The notes beneath the pieces were generated by a model. The model worked only from the letters and a program-made list of their open reading frames with translations, was not told where the DNA came from and searched no databases. Shown piece by piece: positions 1 to 8,844 of a DNA stretch of 64,000 nucleotides; position 1 is the stretch's first letter, and every line of letters begins with the position of its first letter. A program made the translations under genes and the position numbers. The DNA is taken from contig NZ_JASAOI010000023.1 in assembly GCF_029953285.1 (NCBI RefSeq), positions 1 through 64,000 on the forward strand, written 5' to 3'. The DNA is from Yinghuangia seranimata (GTDB lineage Bacteria; Actinomycetota; Actinomycetes; Streptomycetales; Streptomycetaceae).

Positions 1-533
1 CACGCGATGTAGGCGCTCACGCTGGAGAAGCCGTACTCGTGCCCCGCCATGTGGACCTCGCTCGCCCAGGCCATGTCGACGCCGGGCATCCCGGGGTCCG
101 CCGCGAGCGCGGCGTCCCGGGTCCACGCGGGCACGCCGGAGGGGTCGACGGTCTTCTCGCGGTAGTCCAGTTCGGTCCGCAGGACGGCCAGCGCGAACTC
201 GGGGTCGAGCTGCCCGGCGAAGATGAACCGGACCATGAAGTCCGGGTCGACGAAGCGCGGCGTCGGCTCGTACGGAGACCGCGCCCACTCCCACAGGGCC
301 TCGCGGCCCGCCTCGGTCATCCGGTACACCTTGGCGTCCGGGCCGCCCTCGCGCGCGTCCACGTCGTACTCGACCCAGCCGCGCTCGACGAGCTTGGCCA
401 GCCGCCGGTAGATCTGCGGCAGCTGGACGCCGTAGCCGATGTACTTCAGCGGGCCTTCCATCCATTTGCGCAGGTCGTAACCCGAGAACCGGCGCAGTGT
501 CAGCATCCCGAGGATGACGAAGTCGAGTTGCAT
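1..533 (-). CDS. PadR-family transcriptional regulator (3' end outside window)
   Basis: The protein starts MQLDFVILGMLTLRRFSGYD and has the N-terminal winged helix of PadR regulators (residues about 1-85), with a basic recognition segment and a wing containing GGPDAKVYRMTEAGREALW. An alpha-helical C-terminal part of the Vir_C type follows (LDPEFALAVLRTELDYREK) and runs off the left edge, so about 177 codons are visible. The start ATG has an AGAAGG ribosome-binding site. It is the last visible gene of a minus-strand group downstream of the transporter and sulfatase genes, with a 117-nt gap. PadR proteins are usually ligand-sensing repressors of adjacent genes, so it may control this cluster; that link is inference. 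Confidence 0.85.
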   Translation of the reverse strand, partial: MQLDFVILGMLTLRRFSGYDLRKWMEGPLKYIGYGVQLPQIYRRLAKLVERGWVEYDVDAREGGPDAKVYRMTEAGREALWEWARSPYEPTPRFVDPDFMVRFIFAGQLDPEFALAVLRTELDYREKTVDPSGVPAWTRDAALAADPGMPGVDMAWASEVHMAGHEYGFSSVSAYIA

Positions 534-650
534 GGCCTTCTCTTTGTCGATGCCGGGCACGCCTGCCCCGGACCGGTGCGTTCCGGCCCGGGACAAGCAT
601 GTCGGGTCGCGGCGCGCGGCGCCCCCCGCTCCGGCATTGTGTCGCCGGGC

Positions 651-3479
651 TCACTGCGCGGGCGCGCCGCCCGCCCGCGCCACGTCGCTGCGGGCGATGG
701 CGCGTTCGTCGGTGCCCAGGTAGCTCGCCACCACCTTCGGGTCGCTCCGGACGGCGTCCGGCGCGCCCTCGGCGATCACGCGCCCCGCCTCCAGGCAGTA
801 CACCCGGTCGCTGATGCCCATGATCAACGGCATGTCGTGCTCGATCACCAGCAGCGAAGCGCCCAGTTCGCGGCGGATCTCCTGGATGAGCGGGCCGAAC
901 GCCTCGGTCTCGCGCTGCGCGACGCCCGCAGTCGGCTCGTCCAGGCACAGCAGCCGCGCGTCCAGGGCCAGCAGCCCGGCCAGTTCGACGATGCGGCGGG
1001 TGCCCGTCGACAGGTCGGCGACGAACGCGTCCGCGTACCGGCCCAGGCCCAGGAAGTCGATCAGGTCGTGCGCCTCGGCCTTCTTCGCGCGCTCCCGCCT
1101 GACCGACGGCGGCAGCCGCAGCGCGGACGACAGCAGGCCCGTGCGGCCGCGCGCCTCCAGCGCCACCTGCACGGTCTCCGTGACCGTCAGCTCCGGGAAC
1201 AGCGTCGCCGCCTGGAACGTCCGGCCGAGCCCCCGAGCGGCACGCCGCGCCGGAGCCGCGCGCGACACGTCCTCGCCGAACAGCTCGACGCGTCCCGTGG
1301 CCGGCACGAACCCGCCGACCGCGTTCATCAGCGTCGACTTGCCCGCGCCGTTGGTGCCGATGAGTCCGACGATCTCGTTCGGCCGCACCTCCACGGACAC
1401 CCCGTCGACCGCGCTCACCCCGCCGAACCGCACCCGCACGTTCGACGCCGCGAGCACCGGCCGGCCCTCGGGCAGCGGCTCGCGTTCCGAGCGGGCGCGC
1501 GGCTTCGGCAGCACGGCGTCCGACCTCGAAGGCGCCGGACCCATGCGGCCCTCGGCCCACGCCAGCAGCCCGTCGCGCGCCGCATAGCCGATCTGCACCA
1601 GGCCGCCGGGGAAGTACAGCAGCAGGATCAGCAGGCCGACGCTGGACGCCAGCAACGGCACCAGCGAGTTGCCCGGGAACAGCGCGGGCAGGCCGATCAC
1701 CCACAGCGAGCCGAGCACCGGCCCCGACGTCGACCCGAGACCGCCGATCACGACGACCGACACGAGCATCAGCGAGTCCTCGCTGCGGAAGTACGCGTCG
1801 CCGTACGGCACGGTCTGCAGCGCCCCCGCCAGCAGCGCGCCGCCCAACCCGGCCACACCGCCTGCCAGCGCGAACGCGCGCAGCTTCACCCGCGTCGCGC
1901 CGACCGTGTACGCCGCGGCGGTCGCCGGGTTGTCGCGCACCCCGATCGTGGTCCGGCCCACCCCGGTGCGCCGCAGCCGCCCGGTCACCGCCAGCACGGC
2001 CACCAGCACGGCCAGCACCACGTAGTAGTAGGCGCGCTGCGACGACACGTCGAGGCCGAACACGTCGCTCCGCGGGAACGAGGCGGTGATCCGCGTGGGA
2101 CTGTCGTGGAAGACCTCCTGGCGGTACACCCACTGCTCGCACGCCACCGCGAACCCGAGCGTGCTCACCGCGAGCAGCAGCCCGCGTACCCGCAGCGCCC
2201 CGACGCCGATCACCGCCGCCAGCAGCGCCGTGACCACCGCCGCCACCGCGACCGCGGTCGGGAACGTCAGACGGTCGACGACCAGCACCCGGCCGCCGCC
2301 GACGTCGAGCCGCAGACCGCGCGACAGCGCCGCCGCCGTCATCGCCCCGATACCGGCGAACGCCATCTGCCCCAAGGACAGTTGCCCCGCCCAGCCGGTG
2401 AGCACCGTCACCGACGCCGCGCAGATCGCGTACGCCGCGATCACCGTGTACAGCAGGTGCCGCGACGGCTGCGTGACCGCCAACGGCACCACGATCCCGA
2501 CCAGCAGCAGCGCCAGCAGCCCGAACCGCTCCAGGTTCCGCACCCACCACAGCCCGCGCAGCCGCTCCGGCACCGGCCGGACCTTCGGCGCGAACGAGAA
2601 CGACGCCGTCTCCGCCGCCCCGCCGCGCGCCGCGAACACCGCGGCCAGGATCAGCCCGAAGGCCACCAGGTCGGTGAGCCCCGGCTGGTCGAGCCAGTTG
2701 AACTGCACCACCGCGTCGAGCAGCCCGAGCCCGACCCCGGCGACCAGCGCCGTCCGGAACGACCGCATGCGGGCGATCACCGCCGCGGCCAGCGCCCGCA
2801 TCAGCGTGGTCATGCCCAGCACCGCCGGCGCGGTCACCGACCCGTTGCGGGACGAGATGAGGATCAGGCACACCGTGGCGACCAGCCCCGCGATCGTCCA
2901 CACCGCGGTCGAGACCGCCTTGGGGCTGATGCCGTTCAGCCGCGCGAGCTCGGGGTTGTCGGCCGACGCCGCGACGGTCCTGCCCAGCACCGTCCGCCCC
3001 AGGAACCAGCCGAGCCCGGCCGCCGCCAGCGGGACGACGACCAGGATCGCCGCCTGCGTGGCGGTCACCTGGACGCCCGCCGGCCGCCACACGGACGACG
3101 ACCACACGGGATACGAACGCGCGCCGTCCACCTCCGGATAGGAGGCGACGACCACGAGCGCGAGCTGGGCGACGCCTATGGTGGCGACCAGCAGGATGAC
3201 GCGCGGCGCCACGAACAGCCGCCGCACCACCACGAGTTCGACCAGCGCCCCGAACGCCGAGCCCGCGGCCAGCGCAATCGGCAGCGCGATCCAGTACGGC
3301 ACCCCGTAGCGCACGGCCAGCAGCGCGAACAGCGCCGAGCCGACGAGGCCCATGTTCGCCACCGCGAAGTTGACCACGCGCGTGGACCGGTGGACGAGCA
3401 CCACGCCCATCGCGAGGAGACCGACGACCAGGCCGTCGACGACACCGTCGAACGCCAGCTGGCGGGTGAGGGTGATCAC
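651..3479 (-). CDS. LivH-LivM-LivG fusion: branched-chain amino acid-type ABC permease/permease/ATPase
   Basis: One 942-residue chain carries three normally separate subunits of a LIV-type (HAAT) importer. Residues 1 to about 290 are a LivH-like permease, about 310-640 a LivM-like permease (motif TGWAGQLSLGQMAFAGIGA), and about 675-930 a LivG-like ATPase. The ATPase has Walker A GTNGAGKST near residue 703, a signature LSTGT near 821, Walker B LLCLDEPTAG near 845 and the switch His in VIEHDM, so it looks catalytically complete. The start is GTG, one base after the stop of the MFS-LivF gene, implying translational coupling. No LivJ/K binding protein is visible nearby, so the substrate is unknown; the neighbouring sulfatase suggests something other than an amino acid. 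Fused LIV subunits are known in actinobacteria. Confidence 0.9.
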   Translation of the reverse strand: MITLTRQLAFDGVVDGLVVGLLAMGVVLVHRSTRVVNFAVANMGLVGSALFALLAVRYGVPYWIALPIALAAGSAFGALVELVVVRRLFVAPRVILLVATIGVAQLALVVVASYPEVDGARSYPVWSSSVWRPAGVQVTATQAAILVVVPLAAAGLGWFLGRTVLGRTVAASADNPELARLNGISPKAVSTAVWTIAGLVATVCLILISSRNGSVTAPAVLGMTTLMRALAAAVIARMRSFRTALVAGVGLGLLDAVVQFNWLDQPGLTDLVAFGLILAAVFAARGGAAETASFSFAPKVRPVPERLRGLWWVRNLERFGLLALLLVGIVVPLAVTQPSRHLLYTVIAAYAICAASVTVLTGWAGQLSLGQMAFAGIGAMTAAALSRGLRLDVGGGRVLVVDRLTFPTAVAVAAVVTALLAAVIGVGALRVRGLLLAVSTLGFAVACEQWVYRQEVFHDSPTRITASFPRSDVFGLDVSSQRAYYYVVLAVLVAVLAVTGRLRRTGVGRTTIGVRDNPATAAAYTVGATRVKLRAFALAGGVAGLGGALLAGALQTVPYGDAYFRSEDSLMLVSVVVIGGLGSTSGPVLGSLWVIGLPALFPGNSLVPLLASSVGLLILLLYFPGGLVQIGYAARDGLLAWAEGRMGPAPSRSDAVLPKPRARSEREPLPEGRPVLAASNVRVRFGGVSAVDGVSVEVRPNEIVGLIGTNGAGKSTLMNAVGGFVPATGRVELFGEDVSRAAPARRAARGLGRTFQAATLFPELTVTETVQVALEARGRTGLLSSALRLPPSVRRERAKKAEAHDLIDFLGLGRYADAFVADLSTGTRRIVELAGLLALDARLLCLDEPTAGVAQRETEAFGPLIQEIRRELGASLLVIEHDMPLIMGISDRVYCLEAGRVIAEGAPDAVRSDPKVVASYLGTDERAIARSDVARAGGAPAQ

Positions 3480-3480
3480 G

Positions 3481-5622
3481 TCAGCCCCCGTCTCTGCCGA
3501 GGAAGACCGCGCGGGCGAGGTCGTCGCGTTCGGTCAGTTCGCGGGCGTCGCCGGTGAACCGGACCTGCCCCTTCTCCAGGAAGACCGCGCGGTCGGCGAT
3601 CGACAGCGCGACGTTCAGCGACTGCTCGACGACGACCATCGTCAGACCGTCGGCTTTCAGGCGCTCGACGACCGCCAGCAGGTCCTGCACCACCACCGGC
3701 GCGAGACCGAGCGGCCCCGGCCGGGCCGCGAGGTCCGGGAACACGTCCAGCACGTACGCGAGCCGCCCGTCGCGGTGCGCCTGGTCCCGGTCGCGCAGCT
3801 GGAACGCCGCCATCTCCAGGTTCTCCCGCACCGTCATGCCCGGGAAGACGCCCTTCCCGCCGGCCAGCAGGCGGACGCCCATCCGGCCGCGCCGCTCGGG
3901 CGCGACGTACGTGATCGTCTTGCCGTTCAGCCGCACCACGCCGCGCGACGGCGTGCCCAGCCCGCAGACCGCCTTGAGGATCGTCGACTTGCCGGCGCCG
4001 TTGGTGCCCAGCAGCGCCAGCACCTCGCCGCGCCGGACCTCGAACCCGACGCCGAACAGCACCTGCACGTTGCCGTACGCGAAGTCCACGTCGTGCACCT
4101 GCAATACCGGCACGTGCTCCGGGTCCCGCGCCTGCCGGTCGCGCTCGGCCAGCTCCTCGCGCAGCTCCGCGACCACCAGCGACAGGTCGTGCTTGATGAA
4201 CCCCGAGCTGCGCACCAGCATCAGGCCGCCCACGAGTGTGGACGGCACGCCGATCACCAGCGCCGCCACGCGCGGGTCGTACGAGTCGAGGATCAGCGCC
4301 GACAGCAGCGACCCGCCCGTCGCGCCGACGAAGAAGATGTACACCGCGGCCAACGCCGCGCCCAGGCCGCGCAGCCGGTACGGCGACACCGACTGCATCA
4401 CCGGCCCGACCATCGCGAACGCGGCCGACAGCAGGATCAGCGGCAGCATCTGCACGACGGCGAACGCCGGCGCGTTCGGCATGAGCCACTGCACCGGGAT
4501 CAGCACCGCCACCGGCAGGATCAGCAGGCCGACCAGCCGCAGCGCCCGCGCCGGGTCGGTGCGGTAGAGCCGGTCGTAGTACGGGCCGACGAACGGCAGC
4601 ACCAGCAGCACACCGGCTCCGCCCAGCGTGCCGTACACGCCGCGCTCGAACGTGCCGAGCCCGAAGTGGTCCTCCAGCCACAGGTTCGTCAGCACGGGAC
4701 CGGTGAACAGCCCGAACCCGAGCGCGGCGAACGCCAGCACCACTGTGCGCGTCGTACGGATCCGCATCAGCCGCGCGAACGCCGCCTCGACCGACACGGG
4801 CGCGGGGGCGTCCTGCGCCACGACCTCGCCGAGCACCGCCCGCATCTCCTGCCGCCCCCGCGGCGGTTCGGGCAGCCGGAACGCGAACAGCGCCACCAGC
4901 GCGGTCGGCACGCCGAGCACGAAGAACGCCCAGCGCCAGCCGTCGTCGCCGCCCGCGAGCGCCGCGATCCCGCCGACCGCCAGCGGGCTCAGCGTCGCCG
5001 CGATCCGCCCCGTCGCCGCGTTCGCCGCGGCGAGCCGGCCGCGCACGCCGATCGGGTACGTGTCGGCGTTCAGCGACCCGTGCACCGGCAGGTTGCTCGA
5101 TTTCGCGACACCGACCCCGAGCCGGGCCAGGAACATCAGGAACACGTTGGCGGCCAGCCCGCACGCGACGACGAACGCCGAGAACGCCAGACCCGCCCAG
5201 CCCGCGACCCGGCCGCGCCGCGACCGGTCCGCCAGCCAGCCCATCGGCAGCGCCCCGAGCACGATGAACGCGCCCGACGCCGACGACAGGAACACGATCG
5301 CGCCGTCGCTCATCCCGAACGCGTCGCGGATGTCCGGCGCCAGCACACCCAGCGTCGCGGTCTCCAGCTCGTCGAACGCCGACAGCAGCGTCAGCGTCAC
5401 GAACGTCGCCGCCCCGCCGGCCGCGAGGCCCTCGCGCAGGGTCAGGGCCTGACCGCCGACGCCGGGGAGCAGCTCGTCCGCGAACAGGACGTCCCGTTCC
5501 GCGGCGGCCTGCCGGGTGCGCTCCGCCTCGGCGTCCAGCAGGCCTGCGGCCAGCCGCGCCGCGCCCGGCTCCGACCCGACCTGACCCCCCGGTTCTCCGG
5601 CGACCGGCTCCGCCGCGGTCAC
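3481..5622 (-). CDS. MFS permease fused to a LivF-type ABC ATPase domain lacking signature and Walker B
   Basis: Residues about 60-485 are a 12-helix major facilitator permease (loop GWLADRSRRGRVAG after helix 2). From residue 504 a LivF-like ATPase domain starts (VLQVHDVDFAYG), with Walker A GTNGAGKST near 539-547. Normally the helical region is followed by LSGGQ and Walker B with its catalytic Glu. Here FPDLAARPGP runs straight into LGLAPVVVQDLL, which in LivF proteins lies just after Walker B, so about 30 residues are missing in frame (junction near 3717). The switch region MVVVEQSLNVAL is present. As written, this domain should not hydrolyse ATP or complement LivG. The GTG start overlaps the sulfatase stop by four bases (GTGA). 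It could be a true deletion, a regulatory remnant or an assembly artefact. Confidence 0.88.
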   Translation of the reverse strand: MTAAEPVAGEPGGQVGSEPGAARLAAGLLDAEAERTRQAAAERDVLFADELLPGVGGQALTLREGLAAGGAATFVTLTLLSAFDELETATLGVLAPDIRDAFGMSDGAIVFLSSASGAFIVLGALPMGWLADRSRRGRVAGWAGLAFSAFVVACGLAANVFLMFLARLGVGVAKSSNLPVHGSLNADTYPIGVRGRLAAANAATGRIAATLSPLAVGGIAALAGGDDGWRWAFFVLGVPTALVALFAFRLPEPPRGRQEMRAVLGEVVAQDAPAPVSVEAAFARLMRIRTTRTVVLAFAALGFGLFTGPVLTNLWLEDHFGLGTFERGVYGTLGGAGVLLVLPFVGPYYDRLYRTDPARALRLVGLLILPVAVLIPVQWLMPNAPAFAVVQMLPLILLSAAFAMVGPVMQSVSPYRLRGLGAALAAVYIFFVGATGGSLLSALILDSYDPRVAALVIGVPSTLVGGLMLVRSSGFIKHDLSLVVAELREELAERDRQARDPEHVPVLQVHDVDFAYGNVQVLFGVGFEVRRGEVLALLGTNGAGKSTILKAVCGLGTPSRGVVRLNGKTITYVAPERRGRMGVRLLAGGKGVFPGMTVRENLEMAAFQLRDRDQAHRDGRLAYVLDVFPDLAARPGPLGLAPVVVQDLLAVVERLKADGLTMVVVEQSLNVALSIADRAVFLEKGQVRFTGDARELTERDDLARAVFLGRDGG

Positions 5623-7457
5623 GCCCGGACCCCGTGCGCGGCGACGTCCCCGGCCGGGTCCGCGTCCGGGTCCGTGTCGAGCGCCGCGAGGGCGTCCGCG
5701 ACCGCGCGCAGTGCCGTCGCCGGCAGCAGGCCGCCGGCCAGCGCGGCCAACTGCAGCAGCGACGTGTCGCCCACCATCTTCGCCACGCCGCCGTCGACCA
5801 GGCGGCCCAGGCCCAGTTCGCGCAGCACCGCCTCGGCCGCCGCGTCCGCGAACAGCTCGCGGATCGGGGCGTGCACGCTGCGCGGGCCGTCGGGGAACTC
5901 CGCGGGGTCGACCGGCGCGGCGCCCGCGGCGGTCTCGGCCTCCTCGCGTTGTTTCCGCACGAGCAAGTGCGCCTCGGTCGCCGGGCCCCGCGCGGGCAGG
6001 CCCAGGCGCTCGTACTGCTCGGCGGGCGCGTCGGCGGCGCGCATCGCTTCGACGAGCATGCTGATCATGCGCAGTTCGAGGCTGTCGTCCACCAGCGGGT
6101 CGAGCTGGTCCGGGTCCGTCGCCAGGTCGAACAGCAGCGTGCCGTGCGGCGCGGGGGAGATCGCGAAACCCGGGACCTTGAGGACGGGCGCGCCCTTCGT
6201 GAACGCGAACGCGCCGCCGGGGACGAACTCGGCCTCCGCCAGCTCACGCGGCTGGAACCGCGCCCGCATGTGCGTGGGCATCAGGGTGTACTGCGCCAGC
6301 GGCACGTTCGCCGCGTCCGCACACGCCCGCATATACACGTAGCGGCCGTCCGTGACCGAGACGTGGCCGCCGAACGCGCCGAACAGGCCCGCCTCGCGCA
6401 CCGGGGTGTCGTCGGCGATCGTCTCCCGCAGCGCGACGCCCGTCATGTCCGGCGTGCGCCCCACACCGAAGAACTCCAGCAGCGTGGGCGCCAGGTCGAC
6501 GGTCTGCACGAGCGACGCGCGGCGCTCCCCGCGCACCCGGCTTCGCGGGTCCCATACGAACAGCGGGGTGTGGATGGTCTCGTCGTACCACGGCATCACG
6601 GCCTTGCCCCACCAACCGTGCTCGCCCAGCAGGAAGCCGTGGTCGGTGCAGACGATCAGCATCGTGTCGTCCCACAGGCCGTGCTCGTCCATCGCGTCGA
6701 GGACGCGGCCGAGGTTGCGGTCGCACATCGACAGCAGCGCGGCGTACTCGTAGCGCACGTGCGCGACCTGCTCGTCGGTCTCGCGCACCATGCGGTAGTC
6801 CGGCCAGTCGTACTGCGGCCCGTCGTAGCCGTGCTCGTACAGCTCCTTGTAATGCTCCTGCGAGAAGAACGGCTCGTGCGGATCGAACGTCTCGATCTGC
6901 ACGAACCAGCCGTCCTCGGCCTTGTTGGTCTCGATGAAGTGCAGCCCGGCGTCGAAGGTCAGCGTCTGTGGCTGGTCCTCCTCGCGCGTCATGTAGCGCC
7001 GGTTGATCCAGTCCTGCCGCCAGGCCTCGCCGCGCAGCGTCTTGAGGCTGTCCGGGACCTCCGGGTCGGCGACGTGCCCCTTCCACGGGTCGCCCTCCTG
7101 GCCGCGGAAGAACTCGTAGGTGCGGTACCGGTTGTGGTACGTCGCGCCGCCGTCCTCCCAGTAGTGCTGGTGGTCCGTGACCAGGTGCGTGTAGACGCCC
7201 GCGTCGGTGAGCATCTCCGGGCACGAGTCGTCGAAGGGCTCCAGCGGCCCCCATCCGCGGTGCAGGAAGTTGTGGCGCCCGGTGTGCAGCTCCCGGCGGG
7301 CCGGCATGCACGGCATGCTCCCGGCGTAGCAGTTCTCGAACACCGCCGTCCGCTCCGCCAGCCGCGCGAAGTTCGGGGCGTGGACCCAGTCCGCCGCTCC
7401 GTACGGAGGAAGGTACCTGCGGTTGAGGGAATCGAACATGACCATGACGGCCTTCAT
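5619..7457 (-). CDS. Sulfatase (alkaline phosphatase superfamily, formylglycine type)
   Basis: This 612-residue protein has the sulfatase fold: N-terminal metal site MKAVMVMFDSLNRRYLPPYG, the formylglycine signature C-x-P-x-R as CMPARRELHTGR (residues about 70-81), and the second metal site TDHGFLLGEHGWWGK. The Cys would be converted to formylglycine for hydrolysis of a sulfate ester, or of a phosphonate/phosphate monoester as in some relatives. No signal peptide is evident with this start, which suggests a cytoplasmic enzyme acting after uptake. The ATG at 7457 is preferred over an upstream ATG because GGAGTG precedes it by a proper distance. It overlaps the MFS-LivF gene, so import and desulfation are probably co-expressed. 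The substrate is unknown. Confidence 0.92.
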   Translation of the reverse strand: MKAVMVMFDSLNRRYLPPYGAADWVHAPNFARLAERTAVFENCYAGSMPCMPARRELHTGRHNFLHRGWGPLEPFDDSCPEMLTDAGVYTHLVTDHQHYWEDGGATYHNRYRTYEFFRGQEGDPWKGHVADPEVPDSLKTLRGEAWRQDWINRRYMTREEDQPQTLTFDAGLHFIETNKAEDGWFVQIETFDPHEPFFSQEHYKELYEHGYDGPQYDWPDYRMVRETDEQVAHVRYEYAALLSMCDRNLGRVLDAMDEHGLWDDTMLIVCTDHGFLLGEHGWWGKAVMPWYDETIHTPLFVWDPRSRVRGERRASLVQTVDLAPTLLEFFGVGRTPDMTGVALRETIADDTPVREAGLFGAFGGHVSVTDGRYVYMRACADAANVPLAQYTLMPTHMRARFQPRELAEAEFVPGGAFAFTKGAPVLKVPGFAISPAPHGTLLFDLATDPDQLDPLVDDSLELRMISMLVEAMRAADAPAEQYERLGLPARGPATEAHLLVRKQREEAETAAGAAPVDPAEFPDGPRSVHAPIRELFADAAAEAVLRELGLGRLVDGGVAKMVGDTSLLQLAALAGGLLPATALRAVADALAALDTDPDADPAGDVAAHGVRA

Positions 7458-7542
7458 CGCCACTCCTGCCCGGTCGCGCGAGGCCAGGGCCCTGTCGGGC
7501 CCTGGCTCGTATGAACCCCAGAACATACTCATCGCGACTTGA

Positions 7543-7568
7543 ATGTCCAGAGGATCCGGGCTGGATAT
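7543..7568. promoter_or_regulatory. Inverted repeat upstream of the sulfatase-transporter operon
   Basis: ATGTCCAG and CTGGATAT form 8-nt arms with one mismatch around a 10-nt GC-rich spacer. The site lies in the 114-nt gap between the alcohol dehydrogenase stop and the sulfatase start, a plausible operator position for the PadR protein of this cluster. Assignment to PadR is inference. Confidence 0.35.
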
Positions 7569-7571
7569 GTA

Positions 7572-8678
7572 CTAGCGCACTGAGTGTTCGTGGACGAGAC
7601 TGACATGCACCGCGTCCTCGCCGGGCACCGCGCGCTCCAGGAGCGCGATGCCGCGCCCGACGTCCTCCAGGCCTACGTGGACGCCGCGCAGCGTGCGGGC
7701 GATCGACGGCCTGTCGGCCAGCAGCTGGACGGCCTGCTCCATGGACCCCGGCGTCGACCCCGCGCAGCCGTGCACGGTCAGGGACTTCAGCGACACGAGG
7801 TCGCTGAGCAGGTTCTCGACCGGCCGGAAGTGCTTGAGGCCGGCCAGCGCGACCCGGCCGCGGAAGGCCGCCAGTTGCAGGGCGGTGTTCACGGCGGCGG
7901 GCACCGGGGTCAGGTCCATGACCACGGACGCCATCCGGCCGCCCGTCAGCTCCCCGACGCGCTCGGTCACGTCCTCCGCGTCCACGTCCACGACCGCGTG
8001 CGCGCCCAGCTCGAGCGCCGTCGCCAGGCGGGTCCCGTCCGCGCCCGTACCGGTCACGATCACCTGCGACGCCCCCTGCGCGAGCGCCGCCGCCGCGCAC
8101 AGCAGGCCCTGGTGGCCGGGGCCCTGCACCACGACCCGGTCCCCGGTCCGCACACCCGCCGCGGCGACCCAGTTGAGGGCGTTGGCCAGCGGCTCGAACA
8201 CCGTCAGCTCGGCGGCGGTGAGCCCGTCCGGCGCCTTCATCAGGTGCGTCGTGGGCAGCAGCCGCATGAACTCGCCGTAGCCGCCCCACAGTCCGCCGTC
8301 GTGGTCGGCGCCCATCGTGTAGCCGTACAGCTGGAGGTTGGCGCACAGCCCGCCCGGGCCGCCGAGGCAGGCGCGGCACCGTCCGCAGGTCACGATCTCG
8401 TCGACGCACACCCGGTCGCCCTCGGCCACACCCCAGTTGGCGGCGGCCTCCGCGGTGATCGCGTGCACCACGCCGACGATCTCGTGCCCGGGGACGACAT
8501 CGGCGACCTCGCCCGGGACATGGCGCTGCCCGTGCAGCTGCATGGCGTCGCTGCCGCAGAGCCCCACCGCCTCGACCCTCAGCACCGCGCCGCCGGGCGG
8601 CGGGTCCGGGACGGCGAACTCCCGTATCTCGTACGTACCGTCGCCGGGGAACACCGCCGCGCGGGCGTGCTGGACCAT
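7572..8678 (-). CDS. Zinc-dependent alcohol dehydrogenase (threonine dehydrogenase-like MDR)
   Basis: A 368-residue medium-chain dehydrogenase/reductase. The catalytic zinc site is marked by VGLCGSD (residues about 37-43) and GHEIVGVV. The structural zinc lobe has four cysteines in CGRCRACLGGPGGLC. The nucleotide-binding half includes VVQGPGHQGLLCAAAALAQG. The start at 8678 has a clear GGAGG site in TTCGGAGGCCCGCAATG; longer upstream starts are spurious. It precedes the sulfatase operon on the same strand, separated by 114 nt with a possible operator, and may oxidise an alcohol released by the sulfatase (inference). The substrate cannot be read from sequence. Confidence 0.92.
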   Translation of the reverse strand: MVQHARAAVFPGDGTYEIREFAVPDPPPGGAVLRVEAVGLCGSDAMQLHGQRHVPGEVADVVPGHEIVGVVHAITAEAAANWGVAEGDRVCVDEIVTCGRCRACLGGPGGLCANLQLYGYTMGADHDGGLWGGYGEFMRLLPTTHLMKAPDGLTAAELTVFEPLANALNWVAAAGVRTGDRVVVQGPGHQGLLCAAAALAQGASQVIVTGTGADGTRLATALELGAHAVVDVDAEDVTERVGELTGGRMASVVMDLTPVPAAVNTALQLAAFRGRVALAGLKHFRPVENLLSDLVSLKSLTVHGCAGSTPGSMEQAVQLLADRPSIARTLRGVHVGLEDVGRGIALLERAVPGEDAVHVSLVHEHSVR

Positions 8679-8844
8679 TGCGGGCCTCCGAAGGGGTCGA
8701 GGGTGCGGTCCCGCGGCGGACCCGTGCGAGTCCGCGACCGCGCCGGCGCGCCCGGCGGCCGGCCCGGCGACGGTAGCCCGGCGAACCGCAAGGATCAACG
8801 CCATCCTTCGGATATTCGGCTTTGATGTTCGGAAATATGAACGG

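Noticed and set aside
39-3557. Plus-strand 1172-codon open frame opposite the LivHMG gene
   Set aside because: Composition is Arg/His/Pro/Gln-rich low-complexity, the usual antisense shadow of a GC-rich gene; the opposite strand has clear motifs.
7458-7532. Upstream ATG of the sulfatase gene (adds 25 residues)
   Set aside because: The extra residues are unlike the family N-terminus and the ATG at 7457 has the proper ribosome-binding site and starts directly at the conserved strand.
8679-8804. N-terminal extension of the alcohol dehydrogenase
   Set aside because: GGAGG is correctly spaced before 8678, and the extension is Ala/Arg/Pro-rich without homology to the family.
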